64,000 nucleotides of DNA from contig ONCG01000014.1 of assembly GCA_900316285.1 (NCBI GenBank), forward strand, positions 1-64,000, in the 5' to 3' direction. The stretch's first letter is position 1, and each line of letters opens with the position of its first letter. The notes under the pieces were generated by a model. That model saw nothing but the letters and a program-made list of their open reading frames with translations. It did not search any database and had not been told where the DNA came from. The DNA comes from an uncultured Prevotellaceae bacterium. Its GTDB lineage: Bacteria > Bacteroidota > Bacteroidia > Bacteroidales > Bacteroidaceae. Positions 59,801 to 64,000 of the stretch are shown here, piece after piece. The position numbers were made by a program, and so were the translations under genes.

Positions 59801-60809
59801 GTTGCCATCATCGGTGACAAGCCTAAATAGTAACTCCTTACGGCAAAGTGACATTGGAGCCTTGATTTGGAACGCGAACAAGAGTCTGTCGGCAAATGTG
59901 TTCAGCAACGTTCCTTTTGATGTCAGTAGCAATTTCCTACTGTATGTGAACGCAGCTAGCTATGCACCATCGAATGTGAAGAATGTTGTCGTAGGTAATA
60001 CTGCGAAGGCTGTTTCATTATCTGATGCTGGTGGGCAATTCTATTGTCCAAAAGAGTTTGTCGCCCAGAACATTACATATACCCATAATTATAGTATGAA
60101 AACTGGCGGTAATGGTCAGGGATGGGAAAGCATTGTGTTGCCATTCGATGTGCAGCGTATCAGCCATAGCACAAAGGGAGAGATTGTTCCCTTTGCAGCC
60201 TATAACGCCAATGACAGAAGCCAACGTCCGTTCTGGCTTTATCGTTTTGGAGCGTCGGGATTTGTGCGTTCCAGTTCCATTAACGCAAATACGCCACACA
60301 TCATTGCCATGCCGAACAATACTGCATACGACGATGAATATATTCTTGCTGGTGATGTAGCATTCTCGGCAACGAATGTGACTGTGAAGCCAACTTCACA
60401 GCTCTCGTTGTCAAGGTCTGGTGGCAAAACGTTCACTCCAGCCTATCGGAAGATAGAGAGGTCTTCATCAGTATATGCCTTGAATGTAAATAACAGGAAT
60501 GCCTCGAGTAGTGGTGGCTATGATTGGGGAAGCCGGTTCATTGGCAATCTTCGAGACGTTTATCCTTTTGAAGCTTATATGTTAGTCTCGTCGGCAGAAG
60601 CTCGGGATTTCATTGAAATAGAATTTGAGGATGAGGTAACGGGACTCGTTGGTATTCCGATGCGAAATGATTCAGAGATGAAAGTGGCAGTCTACTCTAT
60701 TAGTGGGCAACTCATCATGCTTGAGAAGAGTGAGCTGTTGGATGAGAAATTGCATTGCCTGCCGTCCGGTATATATATAGTTGATGGAAATAAGACAGTT
60801 GTCCAATAA
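56808..60809 (+). CDS. BspA-like leucine-rich-repeat surface protein with C-terminal sorting domain, 1333 aa
   Basis: Signal peptide at about 1-24 (MKLYRLFSLGILAVYVTLSAYAY, ATG at 56808 or 56814), then more than 20 LRR_5 repeats of about 23 residues (for example AFYYCDSLTSLVIPNSVKSIEDI; YAFSGCSLTSMEIPSSVDSIG). Repeats occupy about 50-720, with two plain sequences (QNGNNRFFSSENGVLF-like) breaking them. An unknown region follows, then a T9SS-type C-terminal sorting domain (KVAVYSISGQLIMLE.., LPSGIYIVDGNKTVVQ). BspA-family proteins mediate adhesion and binding to host molecules. As the last gene, it is the probable surface output of the operon. Confidence 0.85.
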   Translation: MIMKLYRLFSLGILAVYVTLSAYAYDFKVDGIYYNVIGDNEVEVTYRNFEYEGDVVIPEFVTNGGVKYKVTQIGEYAFYRCMKMTSIVIPNSVTSIEAVAFYYCDSLTSLVIPNSVKSIEDIAFASCSQLETIILSEQLEKMGNGIFSNCNKLVSITIPSSVKSIGRYAFQSCSSLASVTIQEGITDIGDYSFYYSGLSSVSIPRSVKRIGNRAFQACKLSSIEIPNSVTTIGDYAFSGCSLTSMEIPSSVDSIGTGILSGCSHLKSLIVNTGNKRYDSRGNCNAIIESESNTLISTCLGLKSFSIPDGVTAIGDRAFSGYSSLKSIQIPNGIISIGNYAFSNCDSLEYVELPISLQSIGDYAFSGSPLKEITIPKNVNHIGQPFVSNYEKTLNSIVVDSNNRFFSSENGVLFSKDKSELLCYPSGKKEESYNVPNSVVSIGPSAFSYSKLSKINLPSTIERISDSAFMGCSGLSSIILPNSITSIGRYAFNYCIKLQSICIPEKVKSLESGTFSSCSALEEVFLPEGLVSLGSIAQSNEYMNTGYGVFEGCRNLVSIYLPQGLRVIGDAAFRNCGRLRSISISKNVEVIGRQVLAGDYSLSGIMVEGGNENYYSSDGVLFDSKKNTLLCYPAGKVATSYEIPAGIKGIEECAFDAQDYLESLTLSQSIMYIADYAFDYTNVKSIHSKILKPFPVSFSHYPTTLIVPKGTKEAYMSELGWRTINNIVESSECGEKLDTKMMRDSCESMLSYLEVFYMKMTDGNIIEPTHLRSLDKAIDILKGRINSFIAKVDEYDKSIESGNELSDDLVATIVMDWESSIAGITRKEPYLSDISSGFSKTSFTSHEGGITKVGELSLRNETKTICWFDRYSFYYLGIEPEEILIQPIPDKDYHVNDFYYVDAHNRPVPFELDSVKLYNLPEKIIVEFEKEVPVEIEEDFMVDYIYYHGISSTMTAQVIAVDKGVENIDIPISVVNGSRTYSVTSVADDALAGTFNYISLPSSVTSLNSNSLRQSDIGALIWNANKSLSANVFSNVPFDVSSNFLLYVNAASYAPSNVKNVVVGNTAKAVSLSDAGGQFYCPKEFVAQNITYTHNYSMKTGGNGQGWESIVLPFDVQRISHSTKGEIVPFAAYNANDRSQRPFWLYRFGASGFVRSSSINANTPHIIAMPNNTAYDDEYILAGDVAFSATNVTVKPTSQLSLSRSGGKTFTPAYRKIERSSSVYALNVNNRNASSSGGYDWGSRFIGNLRDVYPFEAYMLVSSAEARDFIEIEFEDEVTGLVGIPMRNDSEMKVAVYSISGQLIMLEKSELLDEKLHCLPSGIYIVDGNKTVVQ

Positions 60810-60812
60810 AAA

Positions 60813-61166
60813 TCACCCTTTCACCCTTCGCGTGGCCTTGCCCATGCGAAGGGTGGCAAGGCGTAAGGCATGCCCTAATGCATAGTCACCATCTGTGATC
60901 TTGCCTTCTTCTTTTGTGAACAGTTCCTTACGCTCTATATTCCTTTCTCGGTTCAGGTCATTGGTGGGGACCTGTTTGGTGAGAAGGGTGGACGAATTGT
61001 CCGATGATTTGTTTTTATTGCTATAAAAAGGAATGATTGCAGCTGGCACAATTGATTTTTTCCTTCTGAGTGCCAGCGTGTTGTGCCATCTTTCTATTGT
61101 TGTATCTTTAATGTCTATTAACATCCCCAAATAGTCTTTTTGGGCACACATTTTGCTAACATCCAT
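60813..61166 (-). CDS. Small uncertain ORF, 117 aa
   Basis: An open frame on the minus strand starts (ATG 61166-61164) inside the left terminal inverted repeat of the element at 61162-61522 and ends 3 bp beyond the LRR gene. It is basic (KKSIVPAAIIPFYSNKNKSS; LRLATLRMGKATRRVKG) and matches no family I know. Its 3' end overlaps an inverted repeat (CACCCTTCGC 60822-60831 with GCGAAGGGTG 60846-60855). It could be a fragment carried by the element or chance. Confidence 0.3.
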   Translation of the reverse strand: MDVSKMCAQKDYLGMLIDIKDTTIERWHNTLALRRKKSIVPAAIIPFYSNKNKSSDNSSTLLTKQVPTNDLNRERNIERKELFTKEEGKITDGDYALGHALRLATLRMGKATRRVKG

Positions 61167-61522
61167 TATATTTGGACACTATGAATACCATAAGAGTTGC
61201 ACCGGCTGCACCAACTGCACCAGCTGCACCTGGTGCAGAGTGAAAAGTGAAAAGTGCAGAGTGAAAAGTGCAGAGTGAAAAGTGAACTATGCTCTCAACA
61301 CTAAACATGAAACACAAAACACAAAACTTTGATGCAAGTAGACCTTGTTTTTGGTTATAACTCTATGAGTTTTACCTCAAAAGTCTATGCTTTATGCTTG
61401 AAAACCCATAGCTTTTTGGTAAACAAATGGCACCATTTACTTTTCACTTTGCTGTAAGCCGAGGTGCAGCTGGTGCAGCCAGTGCAGGTCTTCTTGCTTA
61501 CACAGTGTCCAAATATAATAGA
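61162..61522. mobile_element. MITE-like element with terminal inverted repeats
   Basis: ATTATATTTGGACACT at 61165-61180 is the exact reverse complement of 61504-61519, and the match extends to about 22 bp with two mismatches. Inside, GCACCGGCTGCACCAACTGC near 61200 mirrors GGTGCAGCTGGTGCAGCC near 61464, and GTGCAGAGTGAAAAGT repeats mirror ACTTTTCACTTTGC near 61439. No transposase frame is present and no clear target duplication was found. Confidence 0.6.
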
Positions 61523-61714
61523 CAATTCTGGCTTTTGAGCAGAATCATCCTTTTTTGAGAGTTAATGGAGGTTAATGTTTATTCTGAACAATGGTATAGC
61601 GAATGGCTGTAAACATAGTGCTTATCGTTTTTCTCATCCATTTTTGTCTTTTAATTGGTGATTACAGAATTTATGTTTATATTTGCAGTCAGAAATAGAA
61701 ACTGTATTAGCGTT

Positions 61715-61954
61715 ATGACATCACTACAAATGCAACTCAACTCCGAACTATTTGGCGCTCTTCAGGTTATCTCAGAAGACGAAGGACTGATGAAGAAAGC
61801 CGTCAGGTCACTTAAGCGTATTGCTTCTCAGAAGAAGGCTGCTGATGAGAATGTTATGTCCATGAGTGAACTGGAGGAAATAGTTCGCCAAGGTGAAAAG
61901 GAAATTGCCGAAGGTAACATTCACCCCATTGCTATTGATGACCTATGGAAGTAG
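61715..61954 (+). CDS. Antitoxin, RelB/DUF2683-like, 79 aa
   Basis: MTSLQMQLNSELFGALQVISEDEGLMKKAVRSLKRIASQKK is a small helical DNA-binding or dimerisation segment, and the C-terminal EIVRQGEKEIAEGNIHPIAIDDLWK is the type of tail that wraps around a YoeB/RelE toxin. The ATG at 61715 follows a poor upstream in-frame extension (61655). The toxin start lies inside its last codons (61938), the normal arrangement for such pairs. Confidence 0.72.
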   Translation: MTSLQMQLNSELFGALQVISEDEGLMKKAVRSLKRIASQKKAADENVMSMSELEEIVRQGEKEIAEGNIHPIAIDDLWK

Positions 61955-62069
61955 TAATCTTCAGGGCAAATGGAGTCGTCGCATTTCTAATGAGCACCGT
62001 ATGGTTTATTCCATCAGTAGTGGTCGTATCTACATCTATGTTTTTTCTATGAAGGGTCATTATGTTTGA
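61938..62069 (+). pseudogene. YoeB-like toxin, internally deleted (43 codons)
   Basis: The frame ATG ACC TAT at 61938 overlaps the antitoxin end, as the toxin start normally does. The encoded product keeps the beginning (MTYGSS) and the conserved end of YoeB (NLQGKWSRRISNEHRMVYSISSGRIYI.., then KGHYV; compare E. coli LSGFWSRRITEEHRLVYAV). About 40 residues between them, including the helices and the catalytic Glu of YoeB, are missing without a frameshift. It is too short to be a normal toxin (about 84 aa) but remains open. Confidence 0.6.
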
Positions 62070-62211
62070 TCCCATCGACTTATGATTATCAGATAATTTA
62101 GACTTCTGCTGTTTTCTAATATCTTGAATTGTAGTGAATTTAGGCCTGAGAGTATTATTTTCTTGACGAAGACAGCCGCTAATTCGTTTTTTTTCATTAT
62201 TTTTGCAGCTG

Positions 62212-62631
62212 ATGAATGATGAAATACGACACGATGGGGTAGTGGAGCGTGTGGAAGAAGGGTGCTTGCATGTGCGCATTCTTCAAGCTACGGCTTGTGG
62301 AGGATGCCAAGTGTCGGCCCATTGCCACATTGCTGAAGGAAAGGAAAAACTCATTGATGTCGTTGCCCCCGATGCCCATTGCTACGAGGTGGGCGACAGC
62401 GTGGAAGTGGTGGCCTCACGTTCCGTTGGCATGAAAGCCGTTGCGTGGGCCTTTGGCTTGCCATTCATTGTGATGGTAACGACGGTGTTCGTAGCTTCCT
62501 ACTTCACTAGTAATGAAGGTCTTGCTGCGCTGTTGGGCGTGTTGTCGCTTGTGCCCTGCTATGCGGGTCTCTATCTCTGGCGTGATCATTTCAAAAGAAC
62601 GCTTGCGTTTCGAGTAAGGAAGAAAGAATAA
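62212..62631 (+). CDS. rseC: RseC-family protein (SoxR-reducing system), 139 aa
   Basis: Cysteines in TACGGCQVSAHCHIAEG (near residues 29-43) and two TM helices (AVAWAFGLPFIVMVTTVFVASYF, about 76-98; ALLGVLSLVPCYAGLYLW, about 105-122) identify RseC. RseC acts with the Rnf/Rsx complex to keep SoxR reduced; in Bacteroidetes rseC regularly precedes rnfB. A TTG upstream in the frame (62203) lies within the TATTTTTG box (62198-62205), so the ATG at 62212 is preferred. The C-terminal codons are duplicated downstream. Confidence 0.9.
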   Translation: MNDEIRHDGVVERVEEGCLHVRILQATACGGCQVSAHCHIAEGKEKLIDVVAPDAHCYEVGDSVEVVASRSVGMKAVAWAFGLPFIVMVTTVFVASYFTSNEGLAALLGVLSLVPCYAGLYLWRDHFKRTLAFRVRKKE

Positions 62632-62712
62632 TTCCCTTCAATAAAAAAACGCTTGCGTTTCGAGTAAGGAAGAAAGAGTAATTCCCTTCAATCAAAGAAC
62701 GCTTGCGTATAG
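62591..62712. repeat. 50-bp tandem duplication of the rseC 3' end
   Basis: Units of 50 bp beginning near 62593, 62643 and 62693 contain ACGCTTGCGTTTCGAGTAAG and GAAAGAATAATTCCCTTC. The first unit encodes the last codons and stop of rseC; the second differs at a few positions; the third is partial and runs into the rnfB leader. Confidence 0.85.
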
Positions 62713-62749
62713 AGAATAAGAAAAAAGGATTAATACATATAAGATTTTC

Positions 62750-63769
62750 ATGATGAATTTCATGTTGTTAGCAATCGTCGTGCTGGGCACGATAGCATTA
62801 GTAGCCTCGGCCATCCTCTTTGTTGTCTCGAAGAGGTTTGCCGTAGAGGAAGACCCACGACTGGCAAAGGTGGCTGAAGTGTTGCCTGGTGCCAATTGTG
62901 GCGGATGTGGATTTCCTGGTTGCAGCGGAATGGCCGATGCCTTGGTGCGTGCTGCCGACAATGGGTCGCTCGAGGGGCTGAATTGTCCTGTGGGCGGTTC
63001 GAAGGTGATGTCGCAGGTGGCCGACCTGCTGGGCATGTCAGTAGCGCAGACAGAGCCGATGGTGGCCGTGGTGCGTTGCAATGGTAGTTGTGAGAACCGT
63101 CCACGAACGGCTGTCTACGATGGACTGTCGTCGTGTGCTGCCATGAACGCGTGTAGTGCAGGTGAAACGGCCTGTGGCTACGGCTGTCTGGGTTGTGGCG
63201 ACTGCGTGGAGGCCTGCCGCTTTGGTGCTATTGCGCTGAACGAAGAGACCGGCCTGCCAGAAGTTGACGAAGAGAAGTGCACAGCCTGTGGTGCCTGCGT
63301 AAAGGCCTGTCCCCGCCACATCATTGAGCTTCGCAAGAAAGGTCCGAAGGGTCGTCGCGTCTATGTGTCGTGTGTGAACAAGGACAAGGGAGCCGTGGCT
63401 CGCAAGGCTTGTCAGACGGCTTGTATCGGCTGTAGCAAGTGTGTGAAGGAATGCAAGTTTGAGGCCATCACGGTGGCTGACAACCTTTCCTATATCGATT
63501 GGAGCAAGTGCCGCTTGTGTAAGAAATGCGTGGCTGCATGTCCAACCGGCGCTATCGTCGCCAAGAATTTCCCTGCTCCCAAGCCCGTTGAACCCAAGGC
63601 AGAGGAAGTCGCTAAGCCCGTTGAACCCAAAGCAGAGGAAGTTGCTAAGCCTGCTGAACCCAAGGCAGAAGAAACGGCACCCAAGCCTATAGAGCCCAAG
63701 AAAGAGGCAACGGAGGCTGCTCCAAAAACTATTGAACCAAAAGATGAAGCAAAGGAGGTAACTGCATGA
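62750..63769 (+). CDS. rnfB: Rnf electron-transport complex subunit RnfB
   Basis: A TM anchor (LLAIVVLGTIALVASAILFVVS) is followed by the 4Fe-4S motif GANCGGCGFPGC..C (about 47-80) and ferredoxin-type clusters (GCLGCGDCVEACRFGAI, CTACGACVKACPRH, CIGCSKCVKECKFEAI, CRLCKKCVAACPTGAI). RnfB passes electrons from ferredoxin within the Rnf complex (Na+ or H+ pumping). The C-terminal 60 residues repeat an EPKAEEVAKPV motif of 11 residues, a low-complexity extension. It overlaps rnfC by 4 bp. The start may be the second Met (62753). Confidence 0.95.
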   Translation: MMNFMLLAIVVLGTIALVASAILFVVSKRFAVEEDPRLAKVAEVLPGANCGGCGFPGCSGMADALVRAADNGSLEGLNCPVGGSKVMSQVADLLGMSVAQTEPMVAVVRCNGSCENRPRTAVYDGLSSCAAMNACSAGETACGYGCLGCGDCVEACRFGAIALNEETGLPEVDEEKCTACGACVKACPRHIIELRKKGPKGRRVYVSCVNKDKGAVARKACQTACIGCSKCVKECKFEAITVADNLSYIDWSKCRLCKKCVAACPTGAIVAKNFPAPKPVEPKAEEVAKPVEPKAEEVAKPAEPKAEETAPKPIEPKKEATEAAPKTIEPKDEAKEVTA

Positions 63770-64000
63770 AACTGAAGACATTCCGTATAGGTGGCGTACA
63801 CCCAGAAGAGAATAAGCTAACGTCAAACTGCCCCACGCAGGTGGCACCTCTGCCCAAGCAAGCCATCTTCCCTTTGTCGCAACATATTGGCGCACCAGCC
63901 AAGCCTGTTGTCAGCAAGGGCGACAAGGTGCGCGTGGGAACACTGTTGGCCGAAGCTGGCGGCTTTGTGTCGGCGCCCATCCACTCATCTGTGAGCGGCA
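63766..64000 (+). CDS. rnfC: Rnf electron-transport complex subunit RnfC, N-terminal part
   Basis: MKLKTFRIGGVHPEENKLTSN.., QVAPLPKQAIFPLSQHIGAPAKPVVSKGDKVRVGTLLAEAGGFVSAPIHSSVSG is the RnfC barrel-sandwich/biotinyl-lipoyl-like N-terminus. The reading frame leaves the window at 64000. A strong Shine-Dalgarno (AAAGGAGGT, 63751-63759) precedes the ATG, unusual for this genome, while the ATG overlaps the rnfB stop. Confidence 0.95.
   Translation, partial: MKLKTFRIGGVHPEENKLTSNCPTQVAPLPKQAIFPLSQHIGAPAKPVVSKGDKVRVGTLLAEAGGFVSAPIHSSVSG

Overview
The window comes from a Bacteroidales genome, most likely a Prevotella-type (Prevotellaceae) bacterium. Evidence: promoters of the Bacteroidetes form (TTTG/TTGG/TTGC, then 18-20 nt, then TAnnTTTG) upstream of several genes and both tRNA pairs; a TonB-dependent receptor, BACON lipoproteins, a BspA-like leucine-rich-repeat protein and a DUF3256-like protein; and adjacent rseC-rnfB-rnfC. 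Names rest on reading motifs and recalled family resemblance; no database search was possible.

Layout. 1-3.4 kb: the end of a radical SAM gene, two secreted proteins and two identical tRNA-Arg(ACG). 3.4-8 kb: a transpeptidase-only penicillin-binding protein, a 22-bp tandem array, and a PadR regulator with its PspC-domain membrane partner. 8-16 kb: a small Met-rich secreted protein, a nucleoside-permease-like MFS transporter, bifunctional nuclease plus RsmE, and a lipoprotein with an ABC exporter. 16-29.5 kb: surface proteins (dockerin-tailed protein, Oar-like TonB receptor, BACON/OB lipoprotein, MG2-like protein, SGNH hydrolase) and a second 22-bp array. 29.5-44 kb: housekeeping genes (radA, GH10-like hydrolase, cstA, recR, GT2, GNAT, two tRNA-Asp(GTC), infC-rpmI-rplT, tex, a SpoU methyltransferase, a rhodanese/metallo-hydrolase fusion). 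44-61 kb: an AT-richer co-directional block with a Ser/Thr kinase and an 11-gene run of zinc-ribbon, secreted, barrel, lipoprotein, HD-domain and LRR proteins. 61-64 kb: an inverted-repeat element, an antitoxin with an internally deleted YoeB-like toxin, rseC and the start of the rnf operon.

The intergenic space is unusually rich in repeats: a 76-bp GC-rich element with arms that fold on themselves (four copies), GGGCAGAC/GTCTGCCC palindromes, GACCCC-TTT-GGGGTC palindromes, CCCCTCC/GGAGGGG palindromes (one lying in frame inside a gene and two abutting stop codons), several microsatellites that run into coding sequence, and two homologous arrays of thirteen degenerate 22-bp units. The best candidates for undescribed biology are the two 22-bp arrays, the 76-bp element family and the 46.5-60.8 kb operon.
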